Shown piece after piece: positions 16,564 through 25,003 of a stretch of 37,506 bases of DNA (position 1 is its first letter; each line of letters opens with the position of its first letter). Origin of the DNA: Candidatus Methylomirabilota bacterium (GTDB taxonomy: Bacteria > Methylomirabilota > Methylomirabilia > Methylomirabilales > JACPAU01); assembly GCA_022614955.1 (NCBI GenBank), contig JAKEHP010000163.1, forward strand, positions 1-37,506. Direction: 5' to 3'. The position numbers and the translations under genes were made by a program. The notes beneath the pieces are model-generated. The model was not told where the DNA came from, did no database searches, and saw only the letters and a list, made by a program, of their open reading frames with translations.

Positions 16564-17674
16564 CCAGCTTCTCCACCATGGATTCCACCCCGTAGGCCAG
16601 CGCGCGGCGGCGACCCACCGCCCCCATCCGGGCCGCCAGCGCGCCGTCCGCCAGGAGCTTCCCGATCGCGCCCGAGAGGCCCGCCACATCCCCCGCCTCC
16701 ACCAGCAGTCCGCACTCGCCGTCGGCAATGACGGACGGGATGCCGCCCACCCTGGTCCCAATGACCGGCACCCCAGCCGCCATGGCCTCGACGAGGACCC
16801 GGCCCATCCCTTCGTTTGCCGACGGCAGGACGAAGACGTTCAGGGCGCCCACGATCCGGGGAATGTCATCGCGCCACCCGAGGAACCGCACCCGATCGCC
16901 CACGCCGGCCTGCCGAGCCGCCGCGGCGAGGGCGGGGGCCTCCGGCCCGTCACCGACCAGCAGGCAGGCGACATCGGGGCGCGTCAGGCGGGCCACAGCC
17001 GCAATCAGGTCCTGGTACCGCTTGACCTTTGCTAGGCGGCCCACCGAGCCGACCAGCGGGGCGCCGGACGGACAGCCCAACTCGCGACGGAGCCCATCCG
17101 GGTCGGGGGCCACGGCCTGGAACCGCTCCAGCGGCACGCCGCTGTGGATGGCCACCCACTGGTCCCTCCGACCCACGCCTCGGGCGAGGTGCTCCTCAAT
17201 CTCCCGCGGGGTGAGCGCCACCAGGCGCGTTGTGATCCGGGCCGTGATCCGCTCCAGCATGGCGTAGAAGGTAGTGCGGGTCGGGGAAAAATGGCCGTAG
17301 AAGATGTGGCCGTGCGGGGTATGGACGAGCCGCTGGCAGCCGGCGAGGCGGGCGGCCCAACGCCCGAGGAATCCCGCCTTCGACTCGTGGGTATGGACGA
17401 TTGTCGGCGGGTCGCGGCGGAGTGCGCGGACGAGATGGCCCCAGGCTGTGAGGTCGCGAGCCGGTCGGACTTCGCGGCGGAGCGCCGGCAGGATCGTCAC
17501 CCTGATGCCGGCCGCCTCCACCCGCCCCAGGAGATTCGAGGGCCGGTCGTCCCCTGGACCGGTCAGCACGGTCACCCGGTAGCCACGTGCCGCCAGCCCG
17601 AGGGCCGACGACAGCGTGTTCTCGGCGGAACCCCCGCGGTCCAGGCGGGTGATAATGTGGACCACGTGGGTCAC
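16535..17674 (-). CDS. GT4-family glycosyltransferase
   Basis: The 379 residues from GTG 17674 begin VTHVVHIITRLDRGGSAENT, the N-terminal Rossmann strand and glycine loop of GT-B retaining transferases. The acceptor half includes IVHTHESKAGFLGRWAAR and THPHGHIFYGHF-like sequence. The donor half has GSVGRLAKVKRYQDLIAA and the E-x7-E motif in NEGMGRVLVEAMA, then GVPVIGTRVGGIPSVI. No membrane helix. The GTG overlaps the upstream gene stop as GTGA with GGAGG seven bases before; the track start at 18442 is a read-through. Sequence style is like EPS/capsule transferases that use UDP-hexoses, but donor and acceptor cannot be told from sequence. Confidence 0.93.
   Translation of the reverse strand: MTHVVHIITRLDRGGSAENTLSSALGLAARGYRVTVLTGPGDDRPSNLLGRVEAAGIRVTILPALRREVRPARDLTAWGHLVRALRRDPPTIVHTHESKAGFLGRWAARLAGCQRLVHTPHGHIFYGHFSPTRTTFYAMLERITARITTRLVALTPREIEEHLARGVGRRDQWVAIHSGVPLERFQAVAPDPDGLRRELGCPSGAPLVGSVGRLAKVKRYQDLIAAVARLTRPDVACLLVGDGPEAPALAAAARQAGVGDRVRFLGWRDDIPRIVGALNVFVLPSANEGMGRVLVEAMAAGVPVIGTRVGGIPSVIADGECGLLVEAGDVAGLSGAIGKLLADGALAARMGAVGRRRALAYGVESMVEKLDGLYRELLA
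16571..16574 (-). promoter_or_regulatory. Ribosome binding site of the PHP gene
   Basis: Minus-strand GGAG with a seven-base spacer to ATG 16563, located inside the end of the upstream glycosyltransferase gene. It favours ATG 16563 over TTG 16542 and the track start at 16761. Confidence 0.5.
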
Positions 17675-19680
17675 GGAGCGCCCTCCGGGAGCTTCTCCGC
17701 CTCGGCCTCGAGCGAGGCACCCCAGAGCAGGCGGCCGCCAGAGAGCCAGGCCGCGGCCCCTGCCAGCCCGACGAGCCCCACCCGGATGAATCCGGCCAGG
17801 GGCCCGAAGTGCGCGGCGACCCCGGCCCCCTCGGCGACGGCCGCGTTCCGCAGGGCGAGGACCCTGAACCCCTGGGACAGGAGAGCCGCCCTCAGGCTCG
17901 CGGGAGTGAAACCGTACCCGTGCAGAACGGCCAGGCCGCCCAGGCCGAGTCGGGCGGTGGCCCGGATCCACCTGGCGTGCAAGGCAGCGTTGGGCACGCG
18001 CAGCAGCAGGCGTCCGCCCGGACGGAGGGCCGCTCGGGCTGCCCCCAGGAGCGCGGCGGGGTCGGGCGCCTGGTCCAAGACATTCACGAGACTCACCACG
18101 TCGTAGGCACCCACGGGCAACGGATCGGTCCCGGGATCGCGGAGGGTGATCCCGTGGCGCGTCCGCGCCCAGGCCCGGCTCTCGGTCGAGAGCTCCGTCC
18201 CGTCCGCCTCCCAGCCCGCCTCGCGGGCTATCCGAACGAACAGGCCGCTTCCCGCGCCAAGGTCCAGCAGCCGGCGCCCCCGGGCGGGCCCGAGGGGCTT
18301 TAGGAGGGCGGCGAACATCGCCCGCCGACGGGGATGATCCGACCCCGCCAGGAAGCTCGCGGCATACTCGTCGCGGTAGAACCGGCTGAGCCCCTCCCGA
18401 TCCGGGGCCGGCCGGCGGCGGAGTGTTCCGCATCCCGCGCACGCGTCGTACCTACGCCCGGGGACCTGGAGGACAGGCCGGGCGGCCGCCGTCCCGCAGA
18501 AGGGACAGGGACGGGGCGCCAGGTCGCGGACCAGGCCCTCCAGCGCCTCCACGGCCCGTTCCCAATCGTAGGTCAGCGCGTAATCCCGGCAGGCCCGCCG
18601 GAGGGCCGCGGCTGCCGCCGGGTCCGCCGCGGCCGCGCGCAGGCGCGCGAGGATCCCCTCTGAGAGCGGCGCCGGTCCGACACCGGAAAGGAGGAGCCCG
18701 GCCCCGAGCGGCCCCAGGAGCTCCGGCGTCGCCCCCACCGGCGTCCCCACCACGGGGGTCCCGCAGGCCAGCGCCTCCACGGTCACCAGGCCGAACCCTT
18801 CCAGCATCCGCGTCGGGAGGACGAACAGGTCCGCCGCCCGGAGCAGGTCCGGCAGGTGCTCCTCGGGCACGTAGCCCAGGAACCGGGTCCGGGCGGCGAC
18901 CCCCACCGTTTCCGCCAGCCGCCCGAGGTCGCCCCGGAGCGGGCCATCGCCACCGATCAGGAGCATCGCCTCCGGGAAGGCCGCGGTGACGGCCGCCATC
19001 GCCCGGATCAGGTCGTCCAGGCCCATCCGGGGGACGAGATTCCGGACCGTGATCAGCAGGGGGCCGTCCGCGGGCAGGTCAAGGCGGCGGCGCAGGGCCG
19101 CGCGGTCCTCCGCGGGCCGAAAGACGGCCGGATCAACGCCGCCGGGAATCCGGAGGACATCCGCCGGGTCCAGGGTGTGGCACCGGGCGAGCTGGTCCCG
19201 GCTGAACTCGCTCAGGACCACGACCCGATCGGCCCGGGCCAGGACGGCCGCCTCGGTCCGGTGGAGCAGGGCAGCGGCTGCCCGGTTGACCGGGCCGGCC
19301 GGGTGCCGGGTCCGATACTCCTCCCCCGCGGAGGAGAGGAACACGTAGATGAGCGGGGCGCCTCCCCCCCGCGCCACGCCCGAGGCGGTGATGGGTTGGT
19401 AGGCAATCGTGACGTCCGCAGCCAGGTGCGCCGCCACCCGGCCGCCGCGCCGCGCTGCGCCGAACACCCACCCCCACGGGCGGCTTCGGTCAGCCGGGAG
19501 GTGGAGGACCTCGACCCCGTCGAGCCGGACGGCATCCGGCGCGTCCGGCCCGGGGGTTCGGCAGAGGACGGTCACCTCGTGCCCGCGCTTCTTCAGGCGG
19601 AGGGCGTGCTCGCGGAGCACCCGCTCCCCGCCCCCGAGGATGACGACGGGCGACACATCGGCGACCAGAAGGAGTCTCAC
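17671..19680 (-). CDS. Fusion protein: GT4 glycosyltransferase + zinc ribbon + SAM methyltransferase
   Basis: One uninterrupted reading frame of 669 residues from GTG 19680. Residues 1-388 are a GT4 enzyme: VRLLLVADVSPVVILGGGERV start, IPGGVDPAVF, then the E-x7-E motif EGFGLVTVE (about 294-302) and CGTPVVGTPVGATPELL. Residues 390-418 are a Cys4 zinc ribbon (CPFC ... CAGC). Residues 430-615 are a Methyltransf_23-type domain with FYRDEYA, SAM motif I LLDLGAGSGLF (about 471-481) and LRPGGRLLLRVPN. A short hydrophobic segment (about 630-655) follows. The zinc ribbon-methyltransferase half resembles the free methyltransferase at 24167-25003. It probably adds a sugar and O-methylates the product. 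Starts overlap asnB (GTGA). The track start at 20202 is a read-through. Confidence 0.88.
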   Translation of the reverse strand: MRLLLVADVSPVVILGGGERVLREHALRLKKRGHEVTVLCRTPGPDAPDAVRLDGVEVLHLPADRSRPWGWVFGAARRGGRVAAHLAADVTIAYQPITASGVARGGGAPLIYVFLSSAGEEYRTRHPAGPVNRAAAALLHRTEAAVLARADRVVVLSEFSRDQLARCHTLDPADVLRIPGGVDPAVFRPAEDRAALRRRLDLPADGPLLITVRNLVPRMGLDDLIRAMAAVTAAFPEAMLLIGGDGPLRGDLGRLAETVGVAARTRFLGYVPEEHLPDLLRAADLFVLPTRMLEGFGLVTVEALACGTPVVGTPVGATPELLGPLGAGLLLSGVGPAPLSEGILARLRAAAADPAAAAALRRACRDYALTYDWERAVEALEGLVRDLAPRPCPFCGTAAARPVLQVPGRRYDACAGCGTLRRRPAPDREGLSRFYRDEYAASFLAGSDHPRRRAMFAALLKPLGPARGRRLLDLGAGSGLFVRIAREAGWEADGTELSTESRAWARTRHGITLRDPGTDPLPVGAYDVVSLVNVLDQAPDPAALLGAARAALRPGGRLLLRVPNAALHARWIRATARLGLGGLAVLHGYGFTPASLRAALLSQGFRVLALRNAAVAEGAGVAAHFGPLAGFIRVGLVGLAGAAAWLSGGRLLWGASLEAEAEKLPEGAP

Positions 19681-21626
19681 GGCCTCTGCCTTCCTGGGGC
19701 CGCGGCATCGCGCGATCCCCGCGCCGGGAACACGAGCCCTGCCCCCGCCCCGGCGGGGCGCCCATCGAATACCCGACGGCACCAGGCCTCCAGGACCATG
19801 AGTGCCCAGAGCTGGTCCGCCCGGTTCCGGCGCCCGGTGAGGTGCTCGGCCTTCAGGGCCTCCACCACCTCGGGCCGAAACCAGCCGCGCCGCCGGATGC
19901 CGGCGGGGGAGAGGAGATCCTCCATCCGGTCCCGCCAGGAGGTCTGGAGCCAGCGGCCGATGGGGAGCATGAACCCCCGCTTCCGCCCGCGCAGGACCGC
20001 CGACGGGAGCAGGTCCGCGACGGCGGCCTTCAACAGCGCCTTCAGCCGGAAGCCTCGCGTCTTGAGGTGCGGGCGCAGACCCAGGCTGAACCCCACCAGC
20101 TCGTGGTCGCAGAACGGGGCCCGGACCTCCAGCGACGCCGCCATCCCCAGCCGGTCGGCCATGGCCAGGAGGTCGTCGGGAAGGTATCGCATCAGGTCCC
20201 ACCAGACGGCGAACACCTCGGGATCGGTCGGGGGTTCCGGGCCAGGGCGATCCGGCTGGATGAGCGGTGGGGGCGGCCCCGCCGCACGGATCCAGTCATC
20301 GGTGAAGAGGTCGAATGGCTGCTGGGTCGGGAAGAACTGCATCCAGCGCGCGTACCGGAACGTCGGGCCGGACTCCGGGTGCGCCGTGAACCGGCGGACC
20401 CAGCTCCCCAGATTGCGGCTGCTCATGGTCTCCGGGATCACCACCGGGACCGCCCGCGCCAGCGCCCGCCGCGCCGCCACCGGCAGGCGGTCGTACGCCC
20501 TGGCCAGCCGGATGCCGAGGTACCGGGGATAGCCGCCGAACAGTTCGTCCCCGCCGATCCCGGCCAGCGCCACCTTCACGTGGGCCGCGGTGGCGCGCGC
20601 CACAAGGAGGGTCAGCACCGCGGACGAATCGGCGAAGGGCTCGTCGAAGGCGTCCAGGACGTCCTCGAGCAGCTCGGGACGGTCCGGGTCCACGGCCAGC
20701 TCGGTGTGCACGGTCCCGTGGCGGGTCGCGACGGCGCGGGCCAGGTCTCGCTCGTCGAAGTCGGGCGCCCCCTCGAAGCCGACGGTGAACGTGCGGACCG
20801 GCTGGTCGCTGACCTCGCGGACCAGCCCGACGATGCTGCCGGAATCGATCCCGCCGCTGAGGAACACGCCCACCGGGACGTCGCTCTCCAGGCGCAGGCG
20901 GACCGCCTCGCGCAGGCGCTCCCGCGTGGCCGCCGTCGCCTCCGCGAAGGTCGCGGGGGCTGGACCGGGCCGGGGCTCCCAGTACCGGGACAAGGTCAGG
21001 ACACCCCGTTGCCAGACCCCGACGTGGGCGGCGGGGAGCTTCTGGACCGCACGGAACAGGCTCCGGTCCCCTGGCGTGTACCCGAAGGCAAGGTAGTGGT
21101 CCAGCGCGACCCGGTCCGGCTCCGTGGGCAGGTCCGGGTGGCAGCGCAGCGCCTTGATCTCGGACGCAAAGAGAAAGGTGTCGCCCACTCGGGCGGTGAA
21201 GAGCGGCTTCTTCCCCAGGCGGTCCCGGCCCAGGAGCAGTCTCCCCTCCGCCCTGTCCCAGCAGGCGAAGGCGAACATCCCCCGCAGGAACTCGACGCCG
21301 GCCAGGCCCAGGGCGGCCAGCGTTTGGAGGAGGACTTCGGTGTCGCTCTGGGTCCGGAAGCGGTGGCCGGCGGATTCCAGGTCCCGGCGGAGCGCGCGAT
21401 AGTTGTAGATCTCGCCGTTGAAGACCAGGGTGTAGCGCCCGTCCTCGCTGGTCATCGGCTGCTGGCCCGTCACGAGATCAATGATCGCGAGGCGGGTCAT
21501 CCCCAGCGCCACGCCGGGGTCCTCCCAGCGCCCGTCATCGTCCGGTCCCCGGTGCTTGAGGGCGGCCAGCATCCGGGACATGAGACCCGGTGGCGCGCTC
21601 CCGACGTACCCCGCGATCCCGCACAT
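19677..21626 (-). CDS. asnB: Glutamine-dependent asparagine synthetase-like amidotransferase (AsnB family)
   Basis: The 649 residues from ATG 21626 begin MCGIAGYVGS. Cys2 is the glutaminase nucleophile of class II amidotransferases. LKHRGPDDDG, NGEIYNYRALR and SDTEVLL complete that domain (1-200). The synthetase domain has the ATP pyrophosphate loop FLSGGIDSGSI (about 255-265), DEPFADSSAVLT, GIGGDELFGGYPRY and LEVRAPFCDHELV. In polysaccharide clusters this family often amidates uronic-acid sugars rather than aspartate (known for WbpS-type proteins). That is my preferred reading here, from context. The ATG shares a base with the stop of the upstream GT (TGATG). It ends as GTGA with the next gene. 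Confidence 0.93.
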   Translation of the reverse strand: MCGIAGYVGSAPPGLMSRMLAALKHRGPDDDGRWEDPGVALGMTRLAIIDLVTGQQPMTSEDGRYTLVFNGEIYNYRALRRDLESAGHRFRTQSDTEVLLQTLAALGLAGVEFLRGMFAFACWDRAEGRLLLGRDRLGKKPLFTARVGDTFLFASEIKALRCHPDLPTEPDRVALDHYLAFGYTPGDRSLFRAVQKLPAAHVGVWQRGVLTLSRYWEPRPGPAPATFAEATAATRERLREAVRLRLESDVPVGVFLSGGIDSGSIVGLVREVSDQPVRTFTVGFEGAPDFDERDLARAVATRHGTVHTELAVDPDRPELLEDVLDAFDEPFADSSAVLTLLVARATAAHVKVALAGIGGDELFGGYPRYLGIRLARAYDRLPVAARRALARAVPVVIPETMSSRNLGSWVRRFTAHPESGPTFRYARWMQFFPTQQPFDLFTDDWIRAAGPPPPLIQPDRPGPEPPTDPEVFAVWWDLMRYLPDDLLAMADRLGMAASLEVRAPFCDHELVGFSLGLRPHLKTRGFRLKALLKAAVADLLPSAVLRGRKRGFMLPIGRWLQTSWRDRMEDLLSPAGIRRRGWFRPEVVEALKAEHLTGRRNRADQLWALMVLEAWCRRVFDGRPAGAGAGLVFPARGSRDAAAPGRQRP

Positions 21627-22753
21627 CAGGCGATCCCCCGGCCCGCCGCGACCTGCTCCAAGACCGCCAGAACGACCGCCGCGAAGCGGCCGGAGGTGAA
21701 GGTGGCCGCGCGGGCCAGCCCCCGTTCCCGCAGGCGGTCGCGGGTGGATCCGTCGGTCAGGAGAGCCTCGAGAGCCGCGGCGAGCGCCGCCGGGTGCCGG
21801 GCGTTGACCAGGGAGGCGGCCTCCCCCACCACCTCCGGAAGGGCGGCTGCGTCGCTGCACAGGACCGGGGCCCCACACGCCATCGCCTCCAGGGGCGGAA
21901 GGCCGAACCCCTCGGCCAGGCTGGGGAAGCAGAAGAGGGTGGCCCCGGAGTAGAGGGCCGGCAGGTCGGCGTCGGGGACCGGGCCCAGGAAGCGGACTGC
22001 CTGCGTGAGGCCGCGCGCCGCCGCCCACGCCCTGAGCGGCCCGGCGCCGGTCCCCCGGGCGCCGGCCAGGGCCAGCGACACGCGGGTCCGCAGGGCAGCA
22101 GGCAACGCCGCGTAGGCTTCCAGGAGCCCGCCCACGTTCTTGTGAGGCCGGAAGTTCCCCACGTACAGGACGTAGTCGCCCTCCAGGCCGTAGCGGGCAA
22201 CCACGGGCCGGACGAGGTGCGGCGGGATGGGCCGGAAGCGGGGGGAGACACCGAGCGGGGTGACGACCACCCGCCCGGCCTGGAGCTTGAAACGCCCGAG
22301 GATATCGCGGCGGGACCACTCCGAGTCGGTGAGGACGGCGGCGGCCCGCCGGGCCATGAGCGTCGCCCCCACCCCGAAGAGGAGCCGGTAGAGGGCCGTC
22401 GCGTGCCGGGGGGTCGGCGGGTATTCCAGGAAGAGGAGATCGTGGATGGTGATTACCCCCGGGCACGGGCAGGCCAGGGGCATCTTGTAGTAGGGGGAGA
22501 GGAATATCTCCGCCCCATCGGCTCGCACCCCCCTGGCCAGGCTGACCTGGTCAAACCAGAGGCGGAAGGGCTCCGGAAGCCGCCGGACCATCAGCGCCCC
22601 GCTGGAGGGGAGGGCCGTGTCGGCGTTCCCGTAGAGCAGGAGCTTGAGCCCGGGGCGCTGCCGGGGCGCCTCACCCAGGAACATCTCCAGGAACGTCCCG
22701 ATGCCGGTCCGCCGGCCAGGCTCCCACTCGCGGATGTCCACGCCCAGGCGCAT
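21626..22753 (-). CDS. GT4-family glycosyltransferase (mannosyltransferase-like)
   Basis: The 375 residues from ATG 22753 begin MRLGVDIREWEPGRRTGIG, the start typical of GT4 enzymes annotated as mannosyltransferases. They continue with IFLSPYYKMPLACPCPGVITIHD, LTDSEWSRRDIL, YVLYVGNFRPHKNVGGLLEAY and the E-x7-E motif EGFGLPPLE, then ACGAPVLCSDAAALPEVVG. GAGG lies eight bases upstream of the chosen ATG; the track ATG (22798) would add 15 unrelated residues. It follows the longest gap in the operon (112 bases), which holds no clear promoter. Sugar specificity unknown. Confidence 0.92.
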   Translation of the reverse strand: MRLGVDIREWEPGRRTGIGTFLEMFLGEAPRQRPGLKLLLYGNADTALPSSGALMVRRLPEPFRLWFDQVSLARGVRADGAEIFLSPYYKMPLACPCPGVITIHDLLFLEYPPTPRHATALYRLLFGVGATLMARRAAAVLTDSEWSRRDILGRFKLQAGRVVVTPLGVSPRFRPIPPHLVRPVVARYGLEGDYVLYVGNFRPHKNVGGLLEAYAALPAALRTRVSLALAGARGTGAGPLRAWAAARGLTQAVRFLGPVPDADLPALYSGATLFCFPSLAEGFGLPPLEAMACGAPVLCSDAAALPEVVGEAASLVNARHPAALAAALEALLTDGSTRDRLRERGLARAATFTSGRFAAVVLAVLEQVAAGRGIA

Positions 22754-22854
22754 CGTTTGAACCTCGATCCCCGCGGCCGCGGTCCTCACCCCGGCCACCT
22801 CAGGCCTCGCGTGCGTATCCCCGTTGCCAGCTCGCGGCGACCGCTCCCCATTCG

Positions 22855-22870
22855 CATGACCCGCGTCATG
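22855..22870. repeat. Inverted repeat CATGAC-CCGC-GTCATG over a stop codon
   Basis: A perfect six-base inverted repeat with a four-base spacer spans the TGA of the GT2-methyltransferase gene at the start of the largest gap in the operon (22754-22865). It could be a protein-binding dyad or a short RNA hairpin. There is no U-run, so it is not a typical terminator. Chance is a real alternative. Confidence 0.3.
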
Positions 22871-24170
22871 GCGTGGCAGCCGCCGGTTTGCGCGCCTTGA
22901 AGATCATCTCGCAGAACCCGACGTACCGGCAGTCCAGGATCTCGTAGCCCGCGGCCTGAAGCCGCCTCGTCACGCCTTCGCGGGTATAGTGGGTGATGTG
23001 CTCCCTGGCGTAGGCCCCGGGCAGCACCTTCCCGTAGATCCACTCCAGGACCCACCAGAGCCACCGGCCGTAATCCGGGGTGCCCAGGATCAGGATCCCC
23101 CCGGGCCGAAGGACCCGCCACATCTCGGTCCAGATATCCGGCTTGTCCGGGACGTGCTCGATCACCTCGGAGTTGATCACGGAGGGGAAGCTTTCGTCGC
23201 GGAACGGCAACTGCTGGCACGTCCCCCGGACCAGCTGGCGGTGGCGCGGGCGGAGCCAGCGCAGCTTGTTCTCGAGGATGTCCATCCCGACGGCATCCGG
23301 CAGGTCCAGGATGATGCGGCTCGAGCCGCAGCCGATGTCCAGGATTCCCTCGCGCCCCTCCAGATACCCCAGGATGATCCGATGGCGCGTCCGTTGCCAG
23401 TAGCGCTGCGGCCAGATGGGACTGTCGAAGGCGCGGGAATCGTAGTCGGCGGCGGCCACCGAGTTCCGGAGCCGCCACATGCGAGCCAGCGTCTTCAGCA
23501 AGGCCCAGCCGAACTTGGCGAGCCGGGCGTGCGAGCGGCCGGCGCCACGGGCCATGTAGTGGAACGGGACCTCCTGGATCCGCCAGCCTTCGGCGTGGAC
23601 CCGGATCAGGATTTCCTCGAGCACGTCGAAGTCTCGCGCCTGGAGCTGCAGCCCCGCCAGGACATCCCGACGGTACATCCGGAACCCGCTGGACAGGTCT
23701 CGGAGCGGTAGCGAGAGCGCCCGGCGGTAGGTCCGGTTCAGGATGTGGCTCAGCAGGCGACGAAAGCGACCCATGTCGGCCTTTCCCCCGGCCACGTAGC
23801 GCGAGGCGATCAGCACCTCCGCTTCCTTTCGTCGCTTCCAGAATTCCTCCAGGAACACCGGCCGATGCGACAGGTCGGCGTCCATGGTGACGATGTACGG
23901 GGCCGTGGTGGCCGCGAATCCGGCCCGGAGCGCCCCACCGTAGCCCCGCTCCTGCTGGAGCACGACGCGGGCCTCCCGGCGTTCCGCTGCGTCGCGCGTC
24001 CCGTCGTGCGAGCCGCCGTCCACCACCACGACCTCGGCCCGGAGATCGAGGCCGGTGAGCACCTCCTTCAGCGCGGGGAGCAGCAGCTCCAGGTTCTCCC
24101 GCTCGTTTAACGCCGGGATGACCACGGCCATCTTGGGTGGATTCCCGGGGCTGCCGGCGCTCCGGTTCAT
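22866..24170 (-). CDS. Fusion protein: GT2 glycosyltransferase + SAM methyltransferase
   Basis: The 434 residues come from ATG 24170. Residues about 13-235 are a GT-A, dolichol-phosphate-mannose-synthase-like GT2 domain. It has MAVVIPALNERENLELLLPA, VVVVDGGSHDGT, ERGYGGALRAGFAAT, TMDADLSHRP (DxD-type, about 95-104) and DLSSGFRMYRRDVL. Residues about 255-425 are a Methyltransf_11-type domain: ILDIGCGSSRI (motif I, about 276-286), VINSEVIEHVPDKPDIW and WRVLRPGGILILGTP. DPM1-like enzymes typically use polyprenyl phosphate as acceptor, so the product may be a lipid-linked sugar. The ATG overlaps the preceding methyltransferase stop as ATGA; the track start at 24293 is too early. No C-terminal membrane helices. 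Confidence 0.88.
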   Translation of the reverse strand: MNRSAGSPGNPPKMAVVIPALNERENLELLLPALKEVLTGLDLRAEVVVVDGGSHDGTRDAAERREARVVLQQERGYGGALRAGFAATTAPYIVTMDADLSHRPVFLEEFWKRRKEAEVLIASRYVAGGKADMGRFRRLLSHILNRTYRRALSLPLRDLSSGFRMYRRDVLAGLQLQARDFDVLEEILIRVHAEGWRIQEVPFHYMARGAGRSHARLAKFGWALLKTLARMWRLRNSVAAADYDSRAFDSPIWPQRYWQRTRHRIILGYLEGREGILDIGCGSSRIILDLPDAVGMDILENKLRWLRPRHRQLVRGTCQQLPFRDESFPSVINSEVIEHVPDKPDIWTEMWRVLRPGGILILGTPDYGRWLWWVLEWIYGKVLPGAYAREHITHYTREGVTRRLQAAGYEILDCRYVGFCEMIFKARKPAAATP

Positions 24171-25003
24171 CCGCCTGCCCCCCTCACCGGCGTCTCGGGC
24201 TTCCGGGCGGTAAGCTCGAGGGCCATCCCCCAGTTGAGCCCCGTCAGCCGGAACCAGCCATAGGCCAGCCCGTTGACCATCCGCTTCCCCCATACCGCCG
24301 CCGCACCCCGGTCGAGGCCAACCTCGACGACCTCGAAGGGGGCCGAGGCCACCAGCGTGCGGAGGGTGCGGGCCGAGAAGTGAAACAGATGCACTTCGCG
24401 CTCGCCCGGCTCGTAGAGACGCGGCGGGCGGCGGCGCGCGAGCAAGTAGGCGGCGCGGAAGATGTGGTCCTCCAGGTTCGGCGTGGCGAGAACAAGCCAG
24501 CCGCCCGGCCGCAGCACGCGGTACATCTCCTCGACGACCCGCCGGGGGTGGGACGCGTGCTCGATCGCGTGCCAGCAGGTGACGAGGTCGAAGGCTCCCG
24601 CGGGGAAGTTGGCCTCCCAGATCTCACCCTCCAGCACCCGAAGCCCGTTGCCCCCCGCCGCCCTGGCGGCGTACGGAGAGAGCTCCGTCCCGGTCACCTC
24701 CCACCCCCGCGATTGCGCCAGGCGGAGGAACACCCCGGTTCCGCACCCCACGTCCAGGAGCCCGCCGGGCGGCGATGCAAGCGCCTCCACCCGTCCCATC
24801 CGCCGCCCCCAGATCCGCGCCCGTCGCCGGGCCTGACCCTCCCAGGCCCGGTAGTAGGCCTCGTCGTAGGCCCGCTCGAGCGACGGCCGCAGCGGCTGCG
24901 GCGTGACAAAGACCAGGCCGCAGGCGCAGCGGACCACGCGCGTCGCCGCGACCTCCTCCAGTGTCTCCCAGCGCGTGCCGCCGCAGAGGTCACACCCCTC
25001 CAC
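24167..25003 (-). CDS. SAM-dependent methyltransferase with N-terminal Cys ribbon
   Basis: The 278 residues from GTG 25003 begin VEGCDLCGGTRWETLEEV, a zinc ribbon followed by VVRCACGLVFVTPQP. The second Cys pair is C-x-C rather than the usual C-x2-C. YDEAYYRAW, SAM motif I LLDVGCGTGVFLRLA, VTGTELSPYAARAA, LVTCWHAIEHASHP and YRVLRPGGWLVLATPN are typical Methyltransf_23/11 features. Sugar O- or C-methyltransferases in antibiotic and O-antigen clusters share this layout. The GTG overlaps the preceding GT stop by 14 bases; the track start at 25222 is out of family. It ends as ATGA with the GT2-methyltransferase fusion. Confidence 0.88.
   Translation of the reverse strand: MEGCDLCGGTRWETLEEVAATRVVRCACGLVFVTPQPLRPSLERAYDEAYYRAWEGQARRRARIWGRRMGRVEALASPPGGLLDVGCGTGVFLRLAQSRGWEVTGTELSPYAARAAGGNGLRVLEGEIWEANFPAGAFDLVTCWHAIEHASHPRRVVEEMYRVLRPGGWLVLATPNLEDHIFRAAYLLARRRPPRLYEPGEREVHLFHFSARTLRTLVASAPFEVVEVGLDRGAAAVWGKRMVNGLAYGWFRLTGLNWGMALELTARKPETPVRGAGG

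Noticed and set aside
19842-21953. 703-residue plus-strand ORF
   Set aside because: Antisense shadow of asnB and its GT neighbour; the composition is Arg/Gly/Pro-rich and there are no family motifs.
19677-22466. asnB reading extended to 929 residues
   Set aside because: The extra 280 residues are an out-of-frame reading of the upstream GT gene. MCGIAGYVG at 21626 must be the N-terminus because Cys2 is the catalytic nucleophile.
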